A DNA stretch of 64,000 nucleotides from Pseudonocardia kunmingensis (lineage in GTDB: Bacteria; Actinomycetota; Actinomycetes; Mycobacteriales; Pseudonocardiaceae): positions 1 to 64,000 of the forward strand of contig NZ_VFPA01000001.1 of assembly GCF_006716445.1 (NCBI RefSeq), in the 5' to 3' direction. Under the pieces are notes generated by a model. It was not told where the DNA came from, ran no database searches, and saw nothing but the letters and a program-made list of their open reading frames with translations. The position numbers were made by a program, and so were the translations under genes. This document shows, in pieces, positions 34,887-43,578 of this stretch. Each line of letters begins with the position of its first letter. Position 1 is the first letter of the stretch.

Positions 34887-34896
34887 TGGTATACCA
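34887..34896. promoter_or_regulatory. Palindrome TGGTATACCA in rraA/gntR intergenic region
   Basis: TGGTATACCA is a perfect 10-bp palindrome 38 bases before rraA and about 200 bases before the divergent GntR gene. Such T-G-GTATAC-C-A sites are typical for FCD/VanR-type GntR repressors. Its arms recur in front of tctC. Confidence 0.55.
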
Positions 34897-35093
34897 AATT
34901 CTGTGCACAAAGTGCCAGCCTTAGCCAGGGTCCGGTCGGTCGAGACCCGGGGCGCGCGCGCGACACAGCTGTCCGACCGCGGAATGAGAGGATGCCGGCG
35001 CCGCGGACCGGCGCAACGAACACTCGGAAGTGCGGGCGCCGTCGGTTCCGTGATTGCCCGGACATCTTGGCGGCACCGATCGGAGGAGATCTC

Positions 35094-35753
35094 ATGAAAG
35101 CGCTCGTTCCCATCGAGCCCGTGCAGCTCGGTGACCGGGCGTTCGACTCCCTCCGGATGGCGATCATCACCGGCGAGCTCGCCCCCGGGGAACCGTTGCG
35201 TGATCGGCAGCTCGCCGCGGTGCTGGGCGTCAGCCGCACCCCCGTCAGGGAGGCGCTCCACCGGCTCGAGGCAGCGGGTCTCACGGTGTCGCGCGGCCGG
35301 GCAGGATGGGTCGTGAGCCCCTTCACCGAGGACGACGTCCACGAGCTCTTCCAGGTTCGGGTGCTGCTCGAACCGGTTGGCATCGACGAGCTGGCCGAGG
35401 ATCCGGACGAGAAGGCCATCGCGGAGATCGAGCACTTCTTCGACGGCTACGAGCGGCCGATCCCACCGGCCCGCACCTCGGACTACTTCCTGCGCGACAA
35501 CGCGTTCCACACACGGATCGTCGGATGCAGCAGGAACAAGCGGATCCGTGACATGTATGCGGTGGTGGAGAGCCACATCGAGCGTGGCCGGTACCTCGCA
35601 GCGGAAGGCCGGGCCGACGAGACCCTGGACGAGCACCTCGCGATCGCGCACGCCATCGCCCGTCGCGACTTCGCGACCGCCCGCACTCTCCTCGTGGAGC
35701 ACTTGCGGTCGGGTGAGCAGCTGATGCTCGAACGGATCCGCGACCACCGGTAG
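35094..35753 (+). CDS. GntR-family regulator (FCD domain)
   Basis: A 219-residue regulator: winged HTH (LRMAIITGELAPGEPLRDRQLAAVLGVSRTPVREALHRLEAAGL, GWVVSPFTEDD) followed by an all-helical FCD effector domain with FHTRIVGCSRNKRI and EHLAIAHAIARRDFATARTLLVEHLR, whose Asp/His residues normally bind metal and a carboxylate effector. ATG 35094 has GGAGGAGA upstream. Divergent from the rraA-tct operon and presumably its repressor. Confidence 0.9.
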   Translation: MKALVPIEPVQLGDRAFDSLRMAIITGELAPGEPLRDRQLAAVLGVSRTPVREALHRLEAAGLTVSRGRAGWVVSPFTEDDVHELFQVRVLLEPVGIDELAEDPDEKAIAEIEHFFDGYERPIPPARTSDYFLRDNAFHTRIVGCSRNKRIRDMYAVVESHIERGRYLAAEGRADETLDEHLAIAHAIARRDFATARTLLVEHLRSGEQLMLERIRDHR

Positions 35754-35768
35754 GCCGCGGCGGGGCGG

Positions 35769-36539
35769 TCAGCCGCCGGAGCTGCGCAGCGCCACGGAGA
35801 TCGCCCCGGCGGCAGCCACCACGCTCGCCGCCAGCCCTTCGAGCTCGTGGTCGTCGACGGGCTCGAGGCAACTGAGGCTCAGCGCCGCGATGGTTGCGCC
35901 CGTGTGGTCCCGTACCGGCGCGGCGATACCGGTGACCGCCGAGTGGAACTCGTGGTTGTCGATGGCATAGCCGACTTCGGCCTGCTTCCCGAGCTCCCGG
36001 GCGAAAGCGTCGGCGTCCGCGATCGTGCGCGGCGTGAGCCGGACGAATTCGTGGTCCGCCAGCCACCCGCGCAGCTCCGGGTCCGGCAGCGCGGCAACCA
36101 GCACCTTTCCCAGGGCGGTGGCATGTGCCGGGAGCCGCGTGCCGATCTGCGTCACGAGACGTAGCGCGCTAGTGCGGTCCTCCACCTTCTCGATGTAGAG
36201 GACCTGGTGCCCATCGAGCACGGCGAGGTTGCAGGTGCAGCCCGTCGTCCCGGACAGGTCCTCCATCGGGGCACGCGCAAGGTCCCGAAGGTCGATCATG
36301 TCGAGCGCGGCGGCAGCGAGCGAGAACAACCGGATACCGATCCGGTACCGCTGCGCCTCGTCCCTGACGACGAGGTCCTTCGCCATCAAGGTCTGCAGCA
36401 GCCCGTGCGCCGTGCTCTTCGGGATCTCCAACGCCTGCGCAATCTCGATCAACCGCATCGGCGTCCTCCGGCTGCCGAGCAGCTCCAGCAGCGACACGAC
36501 CCGGTCGACGGACCGCACCAGCCCGTCACTGCTGACCAT
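35769..36539 (-). CDS. IclR-family transcriptional regulator
   Basis: A 256-residue protein with an N-terminal winged HTH (RSVDRVVSLLELLG, RLIEIAQALEIPKSTAHGLLQTLMAKDLV) and a C-terminal GAF-like effector domain (TGCTCNLAVLDGHQVLYIEKVEDRTSALRLVTQIGTRLPAHATALGKVLVA). It lies at the end of the ADH-ALDH-transporter unit on the same strand, 18 bases after the small membrane peptide gene, and probably controls that operon through the inverted repeat upstream of the ADH gene. Confidence 0.9.
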   Translation of the reverse strand: MVSSDGLVRSVDRVVSLLELLGSRRTPMRLIEIAQALEIPKSTAHGLLQTLMAKDLVVRDEAQRYRIGIRLFSLAAAALDMIDLRDLARAPMEDLSGTTGCTCNLAVLDGHQVLYIEKVEDRTSALRLVTQIGTRLPAHATALGKVLVAALPDPELRGWLADHEFVRLTPRTIADADAFARELGKQAEVGYAIDNHEFHSAVTGIAAPVRDHTGATIAALSLSCLEPVDDHELEGLAASVVAAAGAISVALRSSGG

Positions 36540-36557
36540 CGCCGCCGCCCCCGTCCC

Positions 36558-36644
36558 TCACACCATCCCCATCGCCATCGCCCCGCTGAGCAAGATGCCG
36601 AACACCGCGCAGAAGACCACGAACTGCGTCAGCAGCTTCTTCAC
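36558..36644 (-). CDS. 28-residue membrane peptide coupled to the transporter gene
   Basis: GTG 36642-36644 overlaps the stop of the transporter gene (GTGA) and opens a 28-codon frame: two lysines (MKKLL) then one hydrophobic helix (TQFVVFCAVFGILLSG) and a short AMAMGMV tail, ending at TGA 36558-36560. The Lys-then-helix pattern fits a single-pass membrane micropeptide. Coupling to the transporter suggests an accessory subunit, as known for some solute transporters. The gene is too short for statistical certainty. Confidence 0.5.
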   Translation of the reverse strand: MKKLLTQFVVFCAVFGILLSGAMAMGMV

Positions 36645-38104
36645 GAGAAGAGCTTCCCGCCGTACTCGATGAGGAGCCGGGCCGAGAAGTACCCGTAGAA
36701 CAGCACCGCGAAGATCATAACGCCGAGCCGGAGCCCGCGGAGCCGGATCGCCTGGGGCAGAGCTCGGCGGTTGAGACGGATGAGCAGCACGGAGTACACG
36801 AACATCACCACACCGGACAACGCCGAGGACACCACCAGCAGGGCGAGCGGCTGACTGAAGCCCGCCATCAGGATCAGCGAGCCGATCCCCACCATGGACC
36901 ACACGAACACGAAGTAGAGGCGGCTCTCGGTCCAGCGGATGCTGTCGGTGAGGTACACCGTCTTGAGGACGTCGGCGATGATCCGGCTGACGTAGTCGAC
37001 GTTCGCGAGCGCGGTGAGCAGCAGGCCAGCGCCGCCGATCACCCAGAACAGCGTGCCGAACCAGGGTCCGACCGTGCCCTTCAGAGCCTCGCCCATGCCG
37101 CGGATGAAGTTCAGGTCGCCTGCACCGGGCACGTCCCGGCCGAAGACCGTGGAGTAGGCGAGCAGCGAGAGGACGACGATCGAGAGCACCGTCAGCGCCC
37201 AGAACGAGACGAGCTGCTCGATGTTGGCCACGCGCCACCAGCCGCGGAACCGGCGCAGGTTCCCGTCGTCCTGACCGACCATCGTCCCGGTTGCCGCTTT
37301 CGCGACGTCCTCGCCCGTCACCGGCGACACGATCCGCGGGATGAGGGCACCCATGCCGAAGCCCTTGTCCCGGATCCAGTTGCTCTGTGCGAGGTTGGCC
37401 AGCGCGCCCGCGCCGGCGAAGGCGATCGCCCCCAGGACGACGGCGGGGTCCAGGTCGCCGGGCATGGGCCCGAGGCCGGTGCCGATACCGGTCACTGCGG
37501 TGCCGAGACCGGCCCACGCCTGCGCACTGATCGCCGTGGTCAGCGCGACGACCAGGAAGACCAGCACCGCGACGACCTTGACCATCTCGATCTTCTCGAC
37601 CGTGTTGTAGACGACCGGTGAGACGGTCAGCGTGACCGCGATGGCGACCAGGGCGATCACGGCCACCCACGTCGCAGCCGACGGGCTCAGCCCGAACACG
37701 AAGCCGAGCGTGGTGGCCCCACTTGTCGCCCAGCCTGGCCAGACGATGGTGATGAACGCCGACAACGCCATCACCACACCCCACGGCTTCCAGAGCCGGA
37801 CGAAGCCGGCGATCGCCGTCTCCCCGGTGGCGAGCGTCCACCGCTCGATCTCCATGTTGAGGAAGAACTGGATGGTGACGCCCACGACGGCAGCCCACAG
37901 CATCACCAGGCCGACCTCGGCGGTGATGTAGGGCCAGAGGACGTACTCCCCCGAGCTGACGGCGAGCGCCGCCAGGATGACGCTGGGCCCGAGCACGCGC
38001 CGCAGCGACTTCGGCTCGGGGATGTCCCCGTACGCCATCGGGGGGAGGTTCTTGCTGGGCACTTCCGACGCGAACTGCTTCCGGGCGACGACGTCGTCGG
38101 CCAT
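36641..38104 (-). CDS. Divergent Nramp-family transporter
   Basis: A 487-residue protein with about 11-12 TM segments and Nramp-like blocks: LGPSVILAALAVSSGEYVLWPYITAEVG at TM1 and IAFAGAGALANLAQSNWIRDKGFGMGALIPRI in the middle. The metal-binding DPGN of TM1 reads SSGE, and no M-P-H motif is evident at TM6, so manganese or iron transport is unlikely in the classical manner. ATG 38104 is taken because AGGAG precedes it by 6 bases. It is between ALDH and the micropeptide, so it probably imports the substrate of the alcohol/aldehyde pathway or a related cation. Confidence 0.75.
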   Translation of the reverse strand: MADDVVARKQFASEVPSKNLPPMAYGDIPEPKSLRRVLGPSVILAALAVSSGEYVLWPYITAEVGLVMLWAAVVGVTIQFFLNMEIERWTLATGETAIAGFVRLWKPWGVVMALSAFITIVWPGWATSGATTLGFVFGLSPSAATWVAVIALVAIAVTLTVSPVVYNTVEKIEMVKVVAVLVFLVVALTTAISAQAWAGLGTAVTGIGTGLGPMPGDLDPAVVLGAIAFAGAGALANLAQSNWIRDKGFGMGALIPRIVSPVTGEDVAKAATGTMVGQDDGNLRRFRGWWRVANIEQLVSFWALTVLSIVVLSLLAYSTVFGRDVPGAGDLNFIRGMGEALKGTVGPWFGTLFWVIGGAGLLLTALANVDYVSRIIADVLKTVYLTDSIRWTESRLYFVFVWSMVGIGSLILMAGFSQPLALLVVSSALSGVVMFVYSVLLIRLNRRALPQAIRLRGLRLGVMIFAVLFYGYFSARLLIEYGGKLFS

Positions 38105-38116
38105 GAGCATCTCCTG

Positions 38117-39565
38117 TCAGGGGGTGGGGGCGAGGTAGACGACCTTGGTCTGGGTGAAGAAGTCCCGGTTGGTGAATCCGATGGAGAACGCGCCCGCGCC
38201 GGAGCCGCTCACCCCGCCGAAGGGGACGTGTGGCTGGCTGACGGTGCCGTGGTTGACGTGGACCATCCCGGCGCGGACCCGCCGGGCGAAGCGCATGGCG
38301 ACGCCGATGTCCTCGCTGAACACCACGGCGGCCAGCCCGTACTCGCAGTCGTTGGCGACCGCGAGGGCCTCCTCCTCGCCGGACACCCGCAGCACGGAGA
38401 GCACCGGACCGAAGATCTCCTCACGGGCGACGGCCATTTCGCGGGTCACCCCGTCGAGGACCGTGGGGGCGACGTAGCGACCGGACGGCACGGGCCGGTC
38501 CGGCGCGCACCGCCGGGCGCCCTCCTGCTCGCCGCGCCGGAGGTACTCGGTCACCCGCTCGTACTGGGCGTCGCTGACCAGCGGGCCGACCTGCGTGGCG
38601 GGCTCGAGCCCGGATCCGACGGCGAGCTCGGCCCACGATGCGGCGAGGCGCTCTACGAGGCCGTCGGCCAGCTCGTCGTGCACGATGACGCGGCTGATTG
38701 CCGTGCACCGCTGGCCGGAGGTCTGGATCGCCGCGCCGGTGATGTGCGCGGCCACGGCATCGAGATCGCGGGCGCTGTGCACGTACGCCGCGTTCTTGCC
38801 TCCGAGCTCGAGCTGGGTGCGCCCGAGGCGCCGCGCGACCGCCGCGTTGACCGTACGGCCCACCACGGTCGACCCGGTGAACGAGACGCCGTCCACCCGC
38901 GCGTCCGCGGCCAACTGGGCGCCGACGGTCTCCCCGCGACCCGACACGACACCCAGCACGCCCTCGGGCAGCCCGGCCTCGGCGAGCAGCCCGGCGAGGC
39001 GCAACGCGGTCACCGACGTCTCGAGCGCGGGCTTCAACACGACCGGGTTGCCCGCCACCAGCGCCGGCCCGATCTTGCGGACCGGGGCCACTGCCGGGAA
39101 GTTCCAGGGTGTGATCGCCGCGACCACGCCGAGCGGCTCGAGCTCGGTGTACACGAGCTGCCCGGCCGCCCGGCTGGGGATCGTGGCCCCGTGCAACCGG
39201 GTGCCCTCCCCCGCGGTGTAGTCGAGCTCCAGGCGGGCGCGGCCCAGCTCGGCCCGCGACTCCGCGAGCGGCTTGCCCATCTCGCGCGTCATCAGCAGCG
39301 CGAGCTCCTCGGCGTGCTCACCGATCAGCTGGTTCCACCGCTGTAGGACGTCACCGCGCACCGGCGCCGGCGTCTCCGCCCAGCCCGGTGCCGCCGATAC
39401 CGCGACGTCGACCGCGTGCCGGACATCGTCCGGCGTCGAGTCGGGAACGACGCCGACGGTGTCGCTGTCGTCGGCCGGGTTGCGCGACTCGACGGTCGGG
39501 CCGGCACTGCGTGCCCACGAGCCACCGATGAAGTTGACGGCTCCGGCCAGGACGTCCGCGGTCAC
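38117..39565 (-). CDS. Aldehyde dehydrogenase (NAD(P)-dependent, benzaldehyde/vanillin type)
   Basis: A 482-residue ALDH: TPWNFPAVAPVRKIGPALVAGNPVVLKP (cofactor), TGSTVVGR, ELGGKNAAYV (catalytic Glu), and TSGQRCTAISRV with the nucleophilic cysteine; EEIFGPVLSVLRV and FGGVSGSG near the end. Length and motifs are normal. GTG 39565 overlaps the ADH stop (GTGA). It would oxidise the aldehyde produced by the upstream ADH. Confidence 0.92.
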   Translation of the reverse strand: MTADVLAGAVNFIGGSWARSAGPTVESRNPADDSDTVGVVPDSTPDDVRHAVDVAVSAAPGWAETPAPVRGDVLQRWNQLIGEHAEELALLMTREMGKPLAESRAELGRARLELDYTAGEGTRLHGATIPSRAAGQLVYTELEPLGVVAAITPWNFPAVAPVRKIGPALVAGNPVVLKPALETSVTALRLAGLLAEAGLPEGVLGVVSGRGETVGAQLAADARVDGVSFTGSTVVGRTVNAAVARRLGRTQLELGGKNAAYVHSARDLDAVAAHITGAAIQTSGQRCTAISRVIVHDELADGLVERLAASWAELAVGSGLEPATQVGPLVSDAQYERVTEYLRRGEQEGARRCAPDRPVPSGRYVAPTVLDGVTREMAVAREEIFGPVLSVLRVSGEEEALAVANDCEYGLAAVVFSEDIGVAMRFARRVRAGMVHVNHGTVSQPHVPFGGVSGSGAGAFSIGFTNRDFFTQTKVVYLAPTP

Positions 39566-40713
39566 GCCAGCACCCCCTCCGGAGCAGGCACGTCCCGCGG
39601 TGGGCCCGGACGCAGGACGGCCTTCATCACCGCCCCCGCCTTGACCGCGGTCACCGCCTCGTCGGCGGCCTCCAGCGGGTACTCGGACAGCATGCTGCCG
39701 AGGTCGAAGCGCGCGATGAGCCGCGGCAGCGACGAGATGTAGGTGATGTAGTGGCGCGCCGAGAAGCCCCACGAACCGTGCACCCGCAGCTGCTTGCGCG
39801 TGATCAGGTGCGGGTTGAGCGGTGTCGGCCCGTGGTCGGTGTACTGCCCGAGCACGCAGTACTGCGCTCCCGGCCGGCACATGTCGATGCCCTCGGCGAC
39901 TGCGGACGGCACCCCGGCGCACTCGATCACGACATCGGCGCCGAGGCCGTCCGGGGTCTCGGCCCGGACGGCGGCGGCGCGGTCCTGGGCGGCACTGCCG
40001 TCCGTGACGTCGATGTACACCGCCGCGATCCCGAGGCGCCTGGCCTGTTCCAACCGGTCGGCCGGGCCGCCGACCATGATGACCTTGCCCGCCCCGCCGA
40101 GCTGGGCGTAGATCGCGGCAGCCACACCGACCGGGCCGCTCCCCTGCACGACGACGACGTCGCCCTGCCGGATCTCGACCTCGTCCAGGACGCCGTGCAC
40201 CGCGGTGGGGCCGGCGCACCCCAGTGGGATCACGTCGCGGGGCCGGACCCCGTCGGGCAGCTTGACCATCACGGTGCCGGGCTGGAGGTAGATGCTGTCG
40301 GCCCAGCCGCCCGACAGGTGCGGGAAGGCGTCAGCCCGCTGGTTGATCCCGTAGATCCGCCGCGACCCGACGCAGAGGGTCGGCTGTTGCTCCACCAGGC
40401 AGTACCGGCACCGGCCGCACGAGATGTTGTTCAGCCAGGACACCGCGTCACCGGGAGCGAGCGGGACCCCGCGCGCGTCGTGGGTCAGGCCGGCACCGAG
40501 CGCCGCCACCCGCCCGACCGCCTCGTGCCCGAGCACGACGGGCGTGGGGATGGGCAGGCGTCCGTTCTGCAGGTGCACGTCGGTCCCGCAGATCCCGGCG
40601 TACTCCACGTCGACGATCGCGGCCATCTCACCCGGCGCGGGGACCTCGAAGCTCTCCATCTCGAACGGCGACCTGAATTCCCGCAGCACCACGGCGCGGC
40701 TTCGGGCTGGCAT
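39562..40713 (-). CDS. Zinc-dependent alcohol dehydrogenase (MDR family)
   Basis: A 383-residue MDR enzyme: catalytic zinc ligands in AGICGTDVHLQNGRLP and VLGHEAVGRVAALG, structural zinc cysteines in ISCGRCRYCLVEQQPTLC, NAD site VVVQGSGPVGVAAAIYAQLGGAGKVIMVGG. ATG 40711-40713 follows GAGGAG. First gene of the ADH-ALDH-Nramp-peptide-IclR unit. Confidence 0.92.
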   Translation of the reverse strand: MPARSRAVVLREFRSPFEMESFEVPAPGEMAAIVDVEYAGICGTDVHLQNGRLPIPTPVVLGHEAVGRVAALGAGLTHDARGVPLAPGDAVSWLNNISCGRCRYCLVEQQPTLCVGSRRIYGINQRADAFPHLSGGWADSIYLQPGTVMVKLPDGVRPRDVIPLGCAGPTAVHGVLDEVEIRQGDVVVVQGSGPVGVAAAIYAQLGGAGKVIMVGGPADRLEQARRLGIAAVYIDVTDGSAAQDRAAAVRAETPDGLGADVVIECAGVPSAVAEGIDMCRPGAQYCVLGQYTDHGPTPLNPHLITRKQLRVHGSWGFSARHYITYISSLPRLIARFDLGSMLSEYPLEAADEAVTAVKAGAVMKAVLRPGPPRDVPAPEGVLA

Positions 40714-40739
40714 GGGCGGCTCCTCGCGACGATGGCATT

Positions 40740-40769
40740 GTTCGAGATCAGGAACTTGGTTCGAGAACC
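40740..40769. promoter_or_regulatory. Repeat/palindrome upstream of the ADH operon
   Basis: GGTTCGAGAACC at 40758-40769 is an inverted repeat (GGTTC/GAACC around GA), and GTTCGAGA occurs twice, at 40740-40747 and 40759-40766, 19 bases apart. It lies 27-56 bases before the ADH start codon. IclR-family operators often look like such palindromes; the IclR at 36.5 kb is the candidate binder. Confidence 0.4.
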
Positions 40770-41153
40770 GTACGGCGAGTCGCCCCTGCAGGCAAGACCG
40801 CGGCGGCGACGAGGAGCTTCGCCCTGCTCCGGGCGCGACAGCGACTCGGGCTACTCCGAGATGAAGCCCGCGCCGAACTGCAGCACAGTTCCTGTCCGGT
40901 GACCCACCGGGCGCCATCCGCGGCGAGGGCCCTGATCCTCTTCGAGACGCCCTTCGACCGTTCGGTCGACAGCGGGAGGTTGCCGCCTAGCAGCCCGACC
41001 AACCAGCGATGACTGGCGCGACCGCCCGGCAGCGTCGCCTACGCCGAGCAGAGCGGCCACGTGAGATGACCGGTCACAGCGCCCGGACGAGCGGCGTGCT
41101 CGCCAGGATCGGTTTCTCGACGTTAGCGCCCTGCTATTTCCGGTAGCAAGCCC

Positions 41154-41192
41154 TTGACACGGCGCTTGTGACCGGTAACTGTGACCGGTAAC
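41154..41192 (+). promoter_or_regulatory. Promoter with tandem LacI-type operators
   Basis: A -35 TTGACA (41154-41159) is followed by a TAACTG-like -10 near 41176-41181. The 12-mer GTGACCGGTAAC occurs twice, at 41168-41179 and 41181-41192, 13 bases apart. Each is a near-palindrome with a central CG (GTkAC-CG-GTmAC), the hallmark of LacI-family operators, and the first overlaps the -10 element. The LacI protein at 48.7-49.7 kb in the same operon is the likely ligand. Confidence 0.6.
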
Positions 41193-41218
41193 CGACGTGG
41201 CTCGAGGAGGATCCGCTC

Positions 41219-42367
41219 GTGGTTGACCCGTTCGCAGTGGTGGCCCTGTCACCCCGCACCTTCACCGTCAAAGAGCGCGGGGACGCGCTCGCCAACGTGA
41301 AGCGCATCAACGAGTTCATGGACACCGCGGTGATGGTCGCGGCGTGGGAGGGCGCACCGGTCAAGCTGGTCGTCATCCCCGAGATGGCGATCCAGGGGAT
41401 GATCCCCAACACCCCGGGCAACCGGGAGCGCGAGGCGCACTACGCCGTGGAGATCCCCGGGCCGGAGACCGAGGAGCTCGGGCGCAAGGCCCGCGAGCTC
41501 GACACCTACATCGCCGCCGAGCTGTACATGGTCCGCGACCCCGATTTCCCGGACCGCTACTTCAACGTCGCCTTCATCATCGACCCGAACGGCGAGGTGG
41601 TCTACCAGCGCTACAAGGCCACCAGCGACGCCTACGAGGGCGGCATGCTCGGCAACATGAACCCCCACGACGTGTGGGACGAGTTCGTCGCCAAGAAGGG
41701 CGGCGGCGACGTGATGGAGGCGATCTTCCCGGTCGCCCGCACCGAGATCGGCAACATCGGTATCGCCATCTGCCACGAGGGCGTCTACCCCGAGGTCGTG
41801 CGCGGTCTCGCGATGAACGGCGCCGAGATCATCATTCGGCCGACCCTGATCGAACCCGCCGTGATGAACGGTCTGTGGGAGCTGCAGAACCGCGCGCACG
41901 CCGCGTTCAACTCCGCCTACGTCGTGGCGCCCAACCTCGGCCCGGAGATCCGCGACGACGGCGGCCTGCAGGACCTCTTCGGCGGGCAGTCGATGATCGT
42001 CAACCACCGCGGGCAGATCGTCGCCCAGCAGAAGGGCTGGACCTCCGGCGACTCGTTCGTCTGCACCACGATCGACATCGAGGCACTGCGCCGCGCCCGG
42101 ATCGCGAACGGTCTCTACAACCAGTTCAAGGACCTGCGCACCGAGCAGTACCGGGCGATCTACGACAAGCCGATCTACCCGAAGAACCAGTACCGCGACG
42201 CGCCGCCGACCGAGGGCTGGCTGGCCCGCGAGGACGCCACGCGCGCTCGCAACATCCAGACGCTCGTCGAGCGCGGCGTGCTCGTGCCGCCGGCCGGCTA
42301 CACCCCGCCGAACGGCAACGGTCAGCCGATCACCGACACGGCCGCGGCCACGTCCGACAAGGCCTGA
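41219..42367 (+). CDS. Nitrilase-superfamily carbon-nitrogen hydrolase
   Basis: A 382-residue hydrolase with the Glu-Lys-Cys triad: Glu55 (VVIPEMAIQG), Lys133 (VYQRYKATSDAYEGG) and Cys185 (GIAICHEGVYPEVVRGLAMNGAEIIIRPT). It hydrolyses a nitrile, amide or N-carbamoyl bond; the sub-class is closest to aliphatic amidase/nitrilase-like enzymes, without certainty. GTG 41219 follows GAGGAGG. It is the first gene of an operon otherwise devoted to sugar import and oxidation. Confidence 0.85.
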   Translation: MVDPFAVVALSPRTFTVKERGDALANVKRINEFMDTAVMVAAWEGAPVKLVVIPEMAIQGMIPNTPGNREREAHYAVEIPGPETEELGRKARELDTYIAAELYMVRDPDFPDRYFNVAFIIDPNGEVVYQRYKATSDAYEGGMLGNMNPHDVWDEFVAKKGGGDVMEAIFPVARTEIGNIGIAICHEGVYPEVVRGLAMNGAEIIIRPTLIEPAVMNGLWELQNRAHAAFNSAYVVAPNLGPEIRDDGGLQDLFGGQSMIVNHRGQIVAQQKGWTSGDSFVCTTIDIEALRRARIANGLYNQFKDLRTEQYRAIYDKPIYPKNQYRDAPPTEGWLAREDATRARNIQTLVERGVLVPPAGYTPPNGNGQPITDTAAATSDKA

Positions 42368-42477
42368 TCGCGGCGGGCACGGCCCGCCGGGCCGTGCCCG
42401 TTCCCCCGCCGGACCCGCCGACGCCGGTCCGCGGCTCCGAAGTCCAGAGCATCGCGACGCACGAAGGAGTGCCTGTG

Positions 42478-43578
42478 ATGAGTACTGCTGTGATGCGGCC
42501 CGTCCGTCGCCGCCCAGGTCACGCGCTGGCCAGGGGGCTGGCCCTGCTCGCCGCCGCCTCCCTCCTGCTGACCGCGTGCAACCGCACCGGGCAGGAGTCC
42601 GCGAGCCCGGAGCAGAAGGCCACCGGGCAGGGGCTGGTGATCGGCTGGTCGCAACGCGGGATCGCCGGCAGCGACTGGTACAAGACGCTGGTCGCCGGCG
42701 GGGAGGCCGAGGCGGCGGAGATCGGCGCGCAGATCCAGATCCTCGACGCCAACCGCGAGACCACCCGCCAGAACGAGGACGTCCAGACGCTGATCAGCCG
42801 CGGGGTCGACGTCGTCATCATGAACGCCAACGACCCACTGGGTGTCGCCTCCTCGGTGAAGGCCCTGAAGGACGCGGGGATCCCGCTGGTGACGGTCAAC
42901 TCCAACCTCGATCCGTCGCTGGTGCCGGACATGTACTGCTACGTGGCCGAGGACCAGGTCGCGACGGGCGCCCTCGCGGGCGAGGCGATCGCGCAGGACG
43001 CCATCGCCAAATGGGGTACCTCCGGCGAGATCAAGCTGGTCGGCATCGGCGGGCTGCCCGGCGATGTCATCAGCGAGCTGCGCTACCAGGGCTTCATGCA
43101 GGGCTACGACTCCGTCATGGCGCAGCACCCGGAGATCACCACGACCGAGCTGCCGTTCAAGTACGGCGAGTGGCTCCCCGACCAGGCGCTGACCCCGATC
43201 CGCGACGTCGCCACGGCCAACCCGGACCTGAAGATCGTCTACAGCGAGAGCGACGTGATGCAGGCCGGCATCCAGCAGGGTCTGCAGCAGGCCGGTCTGT
43301 GGGGCCCGGGGATCCTCGAGGCCTCCTACGACGGCGGCATGAACGCGGTGAAGGAGATGCTCGACAACCCGGACGGCCCGCTGCAGGCCACCGCGTCGAA
43401 CCAGCCGTGGGACCAGGGGGCCCTGGCCGTCCAGATGGCCGTGGCCGCCTTCAACGGCGATCCGTCCGCCTGCCCCGACAAGACCGAGTACGTCGAGACC
43501 ACGGTCGTCACGCCGGAGAACGCGGCCGACTACTACAAGCCCGAGGACACCTACGTCCGCGCGCAGGAGAACAGCTGA
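42478..43578 (+). CDS. Sugar ABC transporter substrate-binding lipoprotein (ribose/RbsB-like)
   Basis: A 366-residue periplasmic-binding-protein type 1 lipoprotein: signal with lipobox LLLTACNRTG, then LVIGWSQRGIAGSDWYKTLVAGGEAEAAEIGAQIQILDAN, EDVQTLISRGVDVVIMNANDP and the C-terminal QPWDQGALAVQMAVAAFNG. Fold and length match RbsB-type sugar binders. ATG 42478 follows AAGGAG; the preceding GTG is less well spaced. Partner of the ATPase at 45983 and permease at 47579. Confidence 0.9.
   Translation: MSTAVMRPVRRRPGHALARGLALLAAASLLLTACNRTGQESASPEQKATGQGLVIGWSQRGIAGSDWYKTLVAGGEAEAAEIGAQIQILDANRETTRQNEDVQTLISRGVDVVIMNANDPLGVASSVKALKDAGIPLVTVNSNLDPSLVPDMYCYVAEDQVATGALAGEAIAQDAIAKWGTSGEIKLVGIGGLPGDVISELRYQGFMQGYDSVMAQHPEITTTELPFKYGEWLPDQALTPIRDVATANPDLKIVYSESDVMQAGIQQGLQQAGLWGPGILEASYDGGMNAVKEMLDNPDGPLQATASNQPWDQGALAVQMAVAAFNGDPSACPDKTEYVETTVVTPENAADYYKPEDTYVRAQENS

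Larger units (their letters stand above)
40714..41218. other. Divergent promoter region, 505 bases
   Basis: Between the divergent ADH and nitrilase operons. It contains the inverted repeat near the ADH gene (separate entry), GAACTG-CAGCA-CAGTTC at 40875-40891 (perfect 6-bp arms, possibly a small hairpin or operator), and the LacI-type repeats near the nitrilase gene (separate entry). No gene was found in the middle. Confidence 0.45.

Noticed and set aside
38117..40219. A 700-codon fusion of ADH-region sequence to ALDH
   Set aside because: The N-terminal 218 codons are the out-of-frame shadow of the ADH gene; the ALDH begins at the GTG overlapping the ADH stop.
41168..41192. Two tandem repeats considered as a CRISPR remnant
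   Set aside because: Repeat units are 12 bp with a 1-bp gap, placed on a promoter, with no cas genes; a LacI-type operator explains them better. No CRISPR array was seen anywhere in the window.
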